Assembly (NCBI GenBank): GCA_025963635.1
Contig: JAOQAK010000049.1
Span: 1 to 64,000 of the forward strand
From: Ferruginibacter sp.
GTDB lineage: Bacteria; Bacteroidota; Bacteroidia; Chitinophagales; Chitinophagaceae
Direction of reading: 5' to 3'
Length of the DNA stretch: 64,000 nucleotides
A program made the translations under genes and the position numbers. Below are positions 47,272-55,947 of the stretch, one piece after another. The notes beneath the pieces were generated by a model. That model saw nothing but the letters and a program-made list of their open reading frames with translations, did not search any database and was not told the DNA's origin. Within the stretch, counting starts at the first letter, position 1. Every line of letters begins with the position of its first letter.

Positions 47272-47483
47272 GTTACCTGGCAGGTCTTCTGACTTAGCGT
47301 TCACTTCACCTTCCCGCCCCGATAATGATCGGTACAGTGGTGTGAGAGAAGTTACCTTTCCGGAATTCCGATGCATCGGAAAATCTCGAATGGCCGCCTT
47401 TACAGCTACGGGGATAGTGCCGGATTTACACCGGGCTTCCCTTTTAATCCCAATCAATCTCGGGAACCAAATACGGTGCAAAT
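47272..47483 (-). promoter_or_regulatory. cobalamin (AdoCbl) riboswitch
   Basis: On the minus strand the leader of btuB shows the conserved parts in order: TTTGGTTCCC start, AAAAGGGAAGCCCGGTGTAA, TCCGGCACTATCCCCGTAGC (the G-T-A-G-C core), a long peripheral stem with GATTTTCCGATGCATCGG, CACCACTGTAC-type J/P6 region, GGGCGGGAAGG, and the 3' signature AAGTCAGAAGACCTGCC. It ends about 135 bp before btuB. High cobalamin is expected to turn off btuB and the following genes. Open frames over this interval are not genes. Confidence 0.95.
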
Positions 47484-47709
47484 GTAAACAGATTGAAACT
47501 GATTCGCCAAATTATTCATTGAACATTTATTCAAAATAAAAGCCATCGGTGATCAAAAGCGCTTGTCCATCTATAGTATTTTCATTCCTATTCAGCTACC
47601 ATTTATCACATTGGAATTAAAGATTTTCCCATAAATAAAATAGTTGTATCCAGGCATCATAAAAATTCATGTTTACAATAGCTTTAGAAAATTGCCTTAT
47701 CTTCAAAGC

Positions 47710-49086
47710 ATGACAGAAAAGCCAAAACTCAGCCTCTTTGATTTCACCATGATCGTTGTGAGCCTGGTGATTGGCATGGGCATTTTTAGGGCGCCGGCAA
47801 ATGTGGCAAAGGAGTCCCCGGATACATTTTTGTTTTTTGCGGCGTGGATAGCCGGTGGTATGATAGCCCTTTGCGGAGCGCTTACTTATGCGGAAATCGG
47901 GAGCCGTCTGCCAGTGGTTGGTGGGTATTATAAGATTTTTTCGTATGCCTATCATCCTTCCATTGCTTTTGCGATCAACTGCATCATATTGGTGTCCAAT
48001 GCTGCTTCTCTCGCAGCGGTAGCACTGGTGGGCGGTGAATATATTACGGCTGTGTTTAATCCTTCCATAAAAGATCCGGAATTTTTGAAAGTGGCAGCCA
48101 ATGCTGAATTCATTCAATGGGTGCAAATCACCATTGCAATTATTGCTATCCTGATCTTCTATGGCGTAAACCTGCTTGGATTAAAAATGAGCGCCAAAAC
48201 TCAGAATATCCTTATGATGATAAAAATCGTTCTCATCCTTTTATTGATAGCACCCATCTTTTTTGCGGGAACGGCTGCAATGCCTGCTCCGCTGACGCAT
48301 GTAAGTCCAACGTTGAAAGAATATATTAAGGCTTTTGGCATTGGGCTGGTGGCGGTAAGCTTTACCTATGGCGGTTATCAACAAACGATCAATTTTGGCG
48401 CTGAGGTAAAAATGCCAGCCAGGAATATTCCACGAGGTATTTTCCTGGGCATCTTTGTTATCATAGTACTTTACCTCACCATTAACTACGCCTATGTAAA
48501 AGTGATCGGCTTTGAAGAGTTGAAAGGCGCCAAAAATATTGCAGCAATTATGGCATCCAAAGTTTTTGGCATCAATGCGGAAAGAGTTTTGTCGGGCTTC
48601 CTTTTCTTAAGTGTGCTTGCCTATGTGAATGTTTTGTTGATGAGTAATCCCCGGGTGATGTACGCAATGAGTGAAGACAAAATTCTTCCCCCGGTATTTA
48701 AAAGAACGAATCCAAAAACAGGCGTGATAACCGTTTCACTAACCGTTTTTGCAGCCATTTGCATATTGGTTATATTCTGGTCAAGAGACTTCGATACCAT
48801 TTTAAGCTTTACCATTTTCCTGGATTCCTTTGGTATGATCTTATCGGCAGCTACCATTTTCATTTTAAGAAAGAAAACAAAACATCTCGATGGCTCAGGT
48901 ATTTATAAAATGAAATTATATCCGTTGCTTCCTGCAATATTTATTCTTTCTTATGTGTTCGTAGCCGTTAGTATTGCCATGGATTATAAAAACAATAAAA
49001 ACGCTGCGGTCATTGGTTTAAGCGTTTTAATTGCTTTCATTATATTATATTTCCTGGGCAAATCACTCAAAAAAACAAATGAATAA
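47710..49086 (+). CDS. APC-superfamily amino acid permease
   Basis: 458-residue inner-membrane transporter with twelve hydrophobic segments. I start it at 47710 (M-T-E-K-P-K-L-S-L); the 22 residues upstream in frame look non-coding. The first helix has S-L-V-I-G-M-G-I-F-R-A-P, the unwound-helix G-x-G motif of the family, followed by G-G-M-I-A-L-C-G-A-L-T-Y-A-E-I-G-S, and helix 6 has V-S-F-T-Y-G-G-Y-Q. Its last 8 bp overlap the PLP enzyme gene, so transport of that enzyme's substrate is likely. Confidence 0.9.
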   Translation: MTEKPKLSLFDFTMIVVSLVIGMGIFRAPANVAKESPDTFLFFAAWIAGGMIALCGALTYAEIGSRLPVVGGYYKIFSYAYHPSIAFAINCIILVSNAASLAAVALVGGEYITAVFNPSIKDPEFLKVAANAEFIQWVQITIAIIAILIFYGVNLLGLKMSAKTQNILMMIKIVLILLLIAPIFFAGTAAMPAPLTHVSPTLKEYIKAFGIGLVAVSFTYGGYQQTINFGAEVKMPARNIPRGIFLGIFVIIVLYLTINYAYVKVIGFEELKGAKNIAAIMASKVFGINAERVLSGFLFLSVLAYVNVLLMSNPRVMYAMSEDKILPPVFKRTNPKTGVITVSLTVFAAICILVIFWSRDFDTILSFTIFLDSFGMILSAATIFILRKKTKHLDGSGIYKMKLYPLLPAIFILSYVFVAVSIAMDYKNNKNAAVIGLSVLIAFIILYFLGKSLKKTNE

Positions 49087-50254
49087 AATGGATATCTCTT
49101 ACATCATCAATGAACTGGCTGAGGATAGGGAAAACTATTATCATGCCATTGCGCCACCTATCATTCAGAGCAGCAATTTTGCCTTTAAAACGGTGGATGA
49201 AATGCGCAATGCTTTCGCCGATGAATACTCCACTTATTTATACAGCAGGGGGTTAAATCCTACCGTAGATATACTTCGCAAGAAATTGGCTGCACTTGAC
49301 AATGCGGAAGACTGCCTTGTATTTAACAGCGGCGCCGCGGCCATTTTTGCAGCAGTTTTAGCCAACGTAAAATCAGGCGATCATATCGTTTCAGTAAATA
49401 AACCTTATACATGGGCGCAAAAAATGTTCAACGAAATTTTGCCCCGCTTTGGCGTAACCACTTCGTATATTGATGGACGTGATATTGAAAATTTTGAAAG
49501 AGCCATTTTACCGAATACCACCGTTATTTACCTGGAAAGTCCGAATAGCTGGAATTATTTTATCCAGGATTTGAAGGCAGTGGCAGACCTTGCAGCTGCC
49601 GAAAATATAGTTACCATTATTGATAATAGTTATTGCACACCGCTGTATCAAAAACCGATTGATTTTGGGATTGACCTTACGCTGCAATCGGCTACCAAAT
49701 ACATCGGCGGCCATAGTGATACGGTAGCTGGTGTTTTGAGTGGAAGTAAGAAGATGATGGAACGAATTTTCAATTCGGAATACATGAATATCGGCAGCGG
49801 TATTTCACCGTTTAATGCATGGCTGTTAATACGCGGATTACGCACTTTGCCCATGCGGCTCGAACGAATTACGCATACTACTCTCCGGGTGATTCAATAT
49901 TTAAATCAACATCCGCAGGTAGAATCTGTGCTCTTTCCATTTGATGAAAGCTTTCCGCAATATCACCTTGCAAAGAAACAAATGACAGGTGCCTGTGGAC
50001 TGCTCACCTTTATTATTAAAGCAGAGAAGATAGAGCAGGTTGAAAAATTTTGCAACAGCCTGCAACATATATTAATGGCGGTAAGCTGGGGCGGCCATGA
50101 AAGCCTGATCATACCTAAGTGTTCGGGCATTCCGGCAAAATATTTTAAGGCTGAAAACAAAGATCACCGGATGCTCCGCCTGTATGTTGGCCTGGAAGAA
50201 CCGGAGTATTTAATAGCAGATTTGGAACAGGCATTCCGGAAAATAAATTCCTAA
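49079..50254 (+). CDS. Cys/Met-metabolism PLP-dependent lyase
   Basis: 391-residue enzyme of the cystathionine gamma-synthase/beta-lyase/methionine gamma-lyase family. PLP is held by Lys in L-T-L-Q-S-A-T-K-Y-I-G-G-H (about 201) with I-I-D-N-S-Y upstream for the pyridine nitrogen, and Y-S-R in the N-terminal arm. The start at 49079 overlaps the permease stop; Met4 at 49088 is also possible. Reaction type (synthase or lyase) cannot be read. With the permease it probably handles uptake and breakdown of a sulfur amino acid. Confidence 0.88.
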   Translation: MNKMDISYIINELAEDRENYYHAIAPPIIQSSNFAFKTVDEMRNAFADEYSTYLYSRGLNPTVDILRKKLAALDNAEDCLVFNSGAAAIFAAVLANVKSGDHIVSVNKPYTWAQKMFNEILPRFGVTTSYIDGRDIENFERAILPNTTVIYLESPNSWNYFIQDLKAVADLAAAENIVTIIDNSYCTPLYQKPIDFGIDLTLQSATKYIGGHSDTVAGVLSGSKKMMERIFNSEYMNIGSGISPFNAWLLIRGLRTLPMRLERITHTTLRVIQYLNQHPQVESVLFPFDESFPQYHLAKKQMTGACGLLTFIIKAEKIEQVEKFCNSLQHILMAVSWGGHESLIIPKCSGIPAKYFKAENKDHRMLRLYVGLEEPEYLIADLEQAFRKINS

Positions 50255-50475
50255 AACAATCAGTTAAAGAATGATTTTAATATTGAGCCGATGATAACGA
50301 TTTTTACCACACCTGTTTTGTCATTCCTTTTTGAAAGGATCTATTGATCTAAACAGATAAAAATATTTAATTTAATTGTATTAAAAAAACGCTTCAAGAA
50401 AGCATTTCTTCATTTTCTTTGCCGTTTATAAAAATGGTTGAACGGCTTTACATAAGGATGTTATATTTTTGTCAG
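50255..50475. other. intergenic upstream of the tolC-like gene
   Basis: 221 bp, AT-rich, without a supported ORF. Contains the promoter of the export operon; no hairpin recognised. Confidence 0.35.
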
Positions 50476-51906
50476 ATGCGTTACATAAGTTACCCCTTTT
50501 TTGCCTTTATCTGCCTATGCAAAACGGTTACCGCACAAGAAAAATGGGACCTGCGTAAAATTGTAGATTATGCATTGGTCAACAATATCAGCATCAAACA
50601 ACTGGATGTACAATCTGCCATTAGCGGGTTGAACTATAAGCAAACAAAGCTGAATCAATATCCAAATGCCAGCGTGTCCGGAAGCACTGCTTTTAACAGT
50701 GGGCGCAACCAGGATCCTACCTCATTTAACCTGATCACCCAAAGTTATCTCAGTGCAGGATTGCAACTACAAACAAGCGCTGATATCTTCAACTGGTTCA
50801 GTAAGCGAAACACGATTCTTGCATACGAGTGGCAGTACGAAGCAGCCAAAGCAAGTGCGGATAAGTTAAGAAATGATATCGCCTTAACCGTAGCCAATAA
50901 CTACCTGCAGGTGTTATTGGCAAGGGAGCAGGAAAACATAGCCCAGGTGCAATTGAAACAAACACAAGCGCAATTGGCGAACACCCGCAAGCTGGTAAAC
51001 GCCGGGGCGCTGGCGGAATTAAATGCCTCGGAACTTGAATCGCAGGAAGCATTGGACAGCGCAAATTATATCACTGCAAAAGGAAGCGTAATTCAGTCGT
51101 TGCTGGTATTGAAAGCCTACATGAACATGGATGCCGCGGCTCCCTTTGATGTTGCAGTACCACCGGTAGAACTCATTCCCATTGAAAATATAGCAGACCT
51201 ACAACCGGATGCGGTGTACGCTTTAGCAGTAAAAAATTTGCCGCAACAGCGTGTAAACGATTTTAAACTGAGAGCGGCGCAAAGCTTTGCGGCTGCTGCA
51301 AAGGGAACCATGTATCCCACCATAGGTGCCTTTGGAAGTTTGGGTTCAGGGTTCAATAGCCAATCCCGTGATATAAGAGGATTTACATTTTCAAATGACT
51401 CTATTGGTAAGGTGCAGGTGAATGGAACCAGCTATTCTGTTTATCCCAACCAGCCATTTGCCAACCCCGTATATGGTAAGACTGCCTTTTTCAACCAGTG
51501 GAATCAGAATTTTCGCCAATCTATCGGGCTCAGCCTAAGTATACCTATTTTCAATGGAGCACAGTTGCGGAGCAATTACCAGCGGAGCAAGTTAGACATC
51601 AGGAATGCTGAACTACAGCAGGCAGCAGACAACATGCAAATAAAGCAGGATATTTACCAGGCTTACAATGCTGCAACGGTTGCATTGGAAAAATTTAATG
51701 CAAGCGAAAAGAGTGTTGCTGCAGCGCAGCGCACTTATGACTATGCACAAAAAAGATACTCAGTAGGTATGATGGGCACTTTTGAACTGATCACCCAACA
51801 AAACAATTTATTCAGGGCCAAACTGCAGCAGGTATTGAACCAGTTTGACTATGTTTTTAAAGTTAAGGTGCTGGAATTTTACAGGGGGCAGGGATTGAAA
51901 CTATAA
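50476..51906 (+). CDS. TolC-family outer membrane efflux protein
   Basis: 476 residues from the ATG at 50476, which begins a signal peptide ending T-V-T-A-Q; the longer frame to 50419 has no such leader. Two repeats of the outer-membrane efflux domain are visible (about 25-215 and 270-470), with long amphipathic helices rich in Ala, Gln and Leu. It contains N-G-A-Q-L-R-S-N near the start of the second helical hairpin and Y-A-Q-K-R-Y-S-V-G-M-M-G-T-F-E-L near the end. It forms the outer-membrane duct for the HlyD-like adaptor encoded 161 bp downstream. Confidence 0.92.
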   Translation: MRYISYPFFAFICLCKTVTAQEKWDLRKIVDYALVNNISIKQLDVQSAISGLNYKQTKLNQYPNASVSGSTAFNSGRNQDPTSFNLITQSYLSAGLQLQTSADIFNWFSKRNTILAYEWQYEAAKASADKLRNDIALTVANNYLQVLLAREQENIAQVQLKQTQAQLANTRKLVNAGALAELNASELESQEALDSANYITAKGSVIQSLLVLKAYMNMDAAAPFDVAVPPVELIPIENIADLQPDAVYALAVKNLPQQRVNDFKLRAAQSFAAAAKGTMYPTIGAFGSLGSGFNSQSRDIRGFTFSNDSIGKVQVNGTSYSVYPNQPFANPVYGKTAFFNQWNQNFRQSIGLSLSIPIFNGAQLRSNYQRSKLDIRNAELQQAADNMQIKQDIYQAYNAATVALEKFNASEKSVAAAQRTYDYAQKRYSVGMMGTFELITQQNNLFRAKLQQVLNQFDYVFKVKVLEFYRGQGLKL

Positions 51907-52067
51907 ACTTCCGGTGATCAGTTTATATAGATGTGAAGCAAATTGATTGGATATGCAGCTTGATGGATCGCTAAGAAAGGATTAAGGAAACTTTCACTAA
52001 CCTACAGGAAATGATACCAGGTTGTCAGCAACAACCATTCAAAACAAAATAATTAACAGAATCAGAT

Positions 52068-53420
52068 ATGAGCAAGACTGTAAAATGGATTTTAATCGGG
52101 CTTTTGGTTTTAGTAGTAGCATTGGGTGCTTTGAAAGCTGCCGGTGTTTTTGGCAAAAATGAAGGTACCAAAGTGAGTGCGGAAAAGGCCCAGAAACGAA
52201 CCATCATCGAAATTGTAAATGCCAGTGGAAAAATATATCCAGAAGTGGAAGTAAAGGTGAGCCCGGATATCAGCGGTGAGATCACGGAGCTGACCGTTAT
52301 GGAAGGCGATAGTGTAAAAAAGGGGCAGGTGCTGGCCCGTATTTATGCAGATATCTACAGCATCCAGGCCAACCAGGCTGCAAGTGGCGTAGCTCAAAGC
52401 CAGGCACAGGTGGCCAACTCACAGGCAGCACTGGACGCATTAAAAGCACAGCTTGACCAGGCACAAAAAACATTCAACATGCAAAAGCAGTTGTTTGATG
52501 ATAAAGTGATCAGCGCCAATGAATTTAATTTATCGGAGTCCAATTACAGGAGTGCGCAAGCCAATTACAATGCCGCCAAACAGGGCATTCGTGGTGGGCA
52601 GGCTGCGGTACAAAGTGCACAAAGTAACCTTGCAAAAGCAAATAAAGACTTGGGCAGAACTGCTGTGCTGGCACCCATGAATGGTGTAATTAGCTTGCTG
52701 AATGTGAAAAAGGGCGAGCGTGTTGTTGGGAGCAACCTGATGTCGGGCACTGAAATGTTGCGTATTGCCGATATGGCTAAAATTGAAATTCGTGTAGACG
52801 TTAGTGAAAGTGATATTCCAAAGGTTCATTTAAATGATAGCGCCATTGTAACGGTAGATGCATATAACGATCGTAAATTTAAAGGTATTGTAACCCAGAT
52901 AGCCAGCAGTAATAACGGTGCTGCTACACAAGCGGCACTTGCCAATACCAGCACGGATGTAACCAACTACAAAGTGTATGTTCGTTTGCTGCCCGAAAGC
53001 TATGCTGACCTGGCGGGCAGAGGCGCTTACCCCTTCCGCCCGGGAATGAGTGCCAGTGCTGACATCCAAACAAGAACTCATACGAATGTAATGAGTGTTC
53101 CGATAAATGCCGTTACCACCCGCGACATTAATGACACAGCAAAGGTAAAACCAACAACAACCGATGATGTCGCTGCAAAGGCTGCAGTTTCAGCAGACGA
53201 CCTGGAAGTGGTAGTGTTTTTAGTAGACAAAGACGGACTGGTAAAAAAAGTAAAAGTGAAAACAGGCATCCAGGACATTAATTATATAGAAATTACAGAA
53301 GGCCTAAAGGAAGGTGATATGGTGATTACCGGGCCCTACGATGTGGTGAGCAAACTATTAAAAGAAAAAGATAAAATCAAAGTAGTAGATAAGAAAGATC
53401 TTTTTGAAAAGAAAAAATAA
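52068..53420 (+). CDS. HlyD/MacA-like periplasmic adaptor
   Basis: 450-residue membrane-fusion protein. One N-terminal membrane anchor (about 6-26), a split biotinyl-lipoyl domain with P-D-I-S-G-E-I near 65-71 and L-A-P-M-N-G-V-I near 202-209, a helical hairpin between them (about 95-195), a beta-barrel domain (V-R-V-D-V-S-E-S-D-I), and a membrane-proximal domain. The Lys-rich C-terminus is unusual but short. The MacA-like pattern suggests an ABC partner, yet no pump gene follows; the next gene is on the other strand. Confidence 0.9.
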   Translation: MSKTVKWILIGLLVLVVALGALKAAGVFGKNEGTKVSAEKAQKRTIIEIVNASGKIYPEVEVKVSPDISGEITELTVMEGDSVKKGQVLARIYADIYSIQANQAASGVAQSQAQVANSQAALDALKAQLDQAQKTFNMQKQLFDDKVISANEFNLSESNYRSAQANYNAAKQGIRGGQAAVQSAQSNLAKANKDLGRTAVLAPMNGVISLLNVKKGERVVGSNLMSGTEMLRIADMAKIEIRVDVSESDIPKVHLNDSAIVTVDAYNDRKFKGIVTQIASSNNGAATQAALANTSTDVTNYKVYVRLLPESYADLAGRGAYPFRPGMSASADIQTRTHTNVMSVPINAVTTRDINDTAKVKPTTTDDVAAKAAVSADDLEVVVFLVDKDGLVKKVKVKTGIQDINYIEITEGLKEGDMVITGPYDVVSKLLKEKDKIKVVDKKDLFEKKK

Positions 53421-53521
53421 ACTGTAACCACGAAACAAACTGCCATTAGCAGCAATATCAACTCAAAACCTGGGTTGTGGGAACTGTTCTCCGTGTAAAA
53501 AGGAATTGACTTGTAGGCTGT

Positions 53522-54253
53522 TTATAAAAACATCGCTTCAGCAACAGCAACACTCTCAGGTTTGCCTACATCTACCAGTTTATCGCCTGTATGGTCGTAC
53601 CCGAGCACCAGGTGATCCGCTGCAAGATCAAGGTACGACTCGACAATTGAAAATTTACCGCGCTGTTGTATCAACGAAAAAATTTCAGGTTGAAAAATAA
53701 CTACACAACTGTAGGCCTTCTGGATGAGGGTATCTCCCAATGCATTTTTACTTAAGAAAGGCCCTTTTTCTTCTCCCGTTTTTACATTTCTCCATCCGCA
53801 CAAGCGGGCATCCTGGTCAAATAAAAAGTACCTTGAGGTTACACGGTTGGTAACTGCGAAAGATACCAATGGCTGATATTGTTTGTGGAATAAAACGAGA
53901 TCGTTTAGATTGAGGTCTGTAAGAATATCCACGTTAATGGTAATAAAAGGTTCTGGCCCTTCCAACATCTTTCTGGCCTTTAGTAAACCACCACCTGTTT
54001 CAAGCAATTCATCTCTTTCGTCACTTATCAATATATTACTTCCCCATCCTTTATTTATTTTTATAGCATCGATCACCTGGTCTGCAAAATGATGCACATT
54101 TACCACCACTTCATAAATATCGTACTGCTGCAAATACTCAATATTCCGCTGCAATAGCGATTTACCATTTACGAGTGCAAGCGCCTTCGGATGTGAATTT
54201 GTCCATGGTTTAAAACGTGTGCCAAGGCCTGCGGCGAATATCATTGCTCTCAT
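53522..54253 (-). CDS. sugar-1-phosphate nucleotidyltransferase, MurU-like
   Basis: 243-residue nucleotidyltransferase with the G-L-G-T-R-F-K-P-W-T-N-x-x-P-K-A-L signature at 9-25 (binds NTP and sugar phosphate), E-T-G-G-G-L-L-K-A near 85-93 and I-N-V-D-I-L-T-D near 105 for the metal. Short length without a C-terminal beta-helix and the neighbouring AmgK-like kinase point to MurU, which makes UDP-MurNAc from MurNAc-1-phosphate in cell-wall recycling. Mannose-1-phosphate guanylyltransferase is the alternative. It starts directly at the stop of the kinase gene. Confidence 0.8.
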   Translation of the reverse strand: MRAMIFAAGLGTRFKPWTNSHPKALALVNGKSLLQRNIEYLQQYDIYEVVVNVHHFADQVIDAIKINKGWGSNILISDERDELLETGGGLLKARKMLEGPEPFITINVDILTDLNLNDLVLFHKQYQPLVSFAVTNRVTSRYFLFDQDARLCGWRNVKTGEEKGPFLSKNALGDTLIQKAYSCVVIFQPEIFSLIQQRGKFSIVESYLDLAADHLVLGYDHTGDKLVDVGKPESVAVAEAMFL

Positions 54254-55699
54254 TTAGCTTACCCAGTTTTCTTTGTTGTTATGATTCAGTTCAATTTTTA
54301 CTTTAAACTTATTTCGGAGATGCCTTGCAACAGCTTCAGCTGCATACACGCTCCTGTGCTGGCCACCTGTACATCCAAAATTGATCACTAAATGTTCAAA
54401 GCCCCGCTTGATGTAATCTTCCACGGCAATATCCACCACATTATAAATACTGTTTAAAAAATCGGGCATTTTGGTTTGCTGCTCCAGGAAATCCTTCACT
54501 GGCCGATCCAACCCCGATTTCTTTTTAAATTCTTCTATCCGGCCCGGATTCAAAATGCCCCGGCAATCAAAAACAAAGCCGCCCCCATTTTTTGTTTGGT
54601 CAACAGGATAACCCGTTTTTAAAAAAGAAAAGCTATTGACTGTAACCACCAAAGGGGTGTCCTCAGTAGCCTGGGTGGGGGTAAACTCCTGTATTACTTC
54701 ATCACTCACGCAAATTTCCAATACTTTTTTAAACTCGGTTACAGAAATGCCAATGCTTTGATTGTTGATGAACCATTTTATGTTGTGCAGGGCCAGTGGT
54801 ATGCTGGTTAAAAATTGAGCCTTTCTTTCAAACAATCCGCGAAAGCCATACGCTCCCAATACCTGCATCAGCCGTATCAGCACATAACCATTGTACTGGC
54901 TGCGGAAAACTTCTTTATCAACGGGTTTCTTAACTGTTTTTTCAAAGGCAATGATATAATCTTCCAGTAGCGACTGTTTCCAGGTGTCCGGCAAATTAGC
55001 GCGGGCCTGCCATAATAAAGAGGCTACATCATACTGGGGAGCACCTTTCATTCCGCCCTGGTAATCTATAAAATGTACTTTTTCATCTGTATCAATCATA
55101 ATATTCCTGCTTTGGAAATCGCGGAACATAAAATACTTGTATTCTGTATGAGAAAGATAATTTGCCAGTGCTTCAAAATCCCTGATCAGTAGTTGTTTAT
55201 CGTAGGGTTTGCGCAAAGCATCCAGGAAATAATATTTGAAATACAACAGGTCAGCCATAATGGCCTCTTTGCCGAAAGACGCATTGGTGAGGCACTTTTT
55301 ATAATCCATTCCTTCGTGGCCTTTTACCTGCAGTATGGCGAGCTTTTGCAGGCTTTGCTTATACAACTCATAAACAGGATCGGCAAACCCATGCTCCTCC
55401 AGTTTATTCAGCAATGAGGTGTTTCCAAAATCTTCCTGTATGTAAAGGATTTTATCTTCGCTGATACAAAGTATTCTTGCCGTATTTAATTTTTTTGCCG
55501 CAAAATGTTTGGAGAAATAAATGAAGGTTTCATTCTCCTGCACATTTGCACCATAGGTAACTATATAACTTGCATCGCCGGTATGCAGGCGAAAGTAATG
55601 TCGCTCACTTCCGGCCTGTGGTAGTTTATCAATGCCGGTAATCGGGGCTGATGAGTATTTTTCAAATAATGTTCTGATAGCTTCGTGGGGTATCTGCAT
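54254..55699 (-). CDS. fusion of AmgK-like sugar kinase with RapZ C-terminal domain
   Basis: 481-residue two-domain protein. Residues about 1-330 are an aminoglycoside-phosphotransferase-fold kinase, with the catalytic loop F-R-D-F-Q-S-R-N near 196-203 and the metal-binding I-D-Y-Q-G-G near 215-220. This is the type found in AmgK, which phosphorylates MurNAc/GlcNAc at C1. Residues about 355-481 match the C-terminal half of RapZ: V-F-D-C-R-G-I-L-N-P-G, then G-C-T-G-G-Q-H-R-S-V at 442-451. In E. coli that domain senses glucosamine-6-phosphate and binds sRNA; the RapZ N-terminal P-loop domain is absent. The gene is immediately followed by the MurU-like gene. Confidence 0.85.
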   Translation of the reverse strand: MQIPHEAIRTLFEKYSSAPITGIDKLPQAGSERHYFRLHTGDASYIVTYGANVQENETFIYFSKHFAAKKLNTARILCISEDKILYIQEDFGNTSLLNKLEEHGFADPVYELYKQSLQKLAILQVKGHEGMDYKKCLTNASFGKEAIMADLLYFKYYFLDALRKPYDKQLLIRDFEALANYLSHTEYKYFMFRDFQSRNIMIDTDEKVHFIDYQGGMKGAPQYDVASLLWQARANLPDTWKQSLLEDYIIAFEKTVKKPVDKEVFRSQYNGYVLIRLMQVLGAYGFRGLFERKAQFLTSIPLALHNIKWFINNQSIGISVTEFKKVLEICVSDEVIQEFTPTQATEDTPLVVTVNSFSFLKTGYPVDQTKNGGGFVFDCRGILNPGRIEEFKKKSGLDRPVKDFLEQQTKMPDFLNSIYNVVDIAVEDYIKRGFEHLVINFGCTGGQHRSVYAAEAVARHLRNKFKVKIELNHNNKENWVS

Positions 55700-55947
55700 T
55701 TCGTTGTACTGCGTTTCGGTAAAAATAGAATAATTAGAGGAAAAGCCCTAAATCGCGGGGCGCATTCCAAATTGTCGTAGCAGCAAGTAGTTTGTTGCAT
55801 TTAAATGGATCAGAAATTTATAACACCGTTTTTGTTTCAAATGGTGAAGATGAAAAATGCCACCAAGGGGTGTGTATTGAAATATATTTAACACCTTGTT
55901 TTAACTTCAGGACTTACCTTACTTTCCAATCAACAAAACCTCCCTCT

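Noticed and set aside
47263..47539. Two short frames over 47263-47481 (minus) and 47270-47539 (plus)
   Set aside because: They lie in the cobalamin riboswitch, whose conserved elements explain the sequence.
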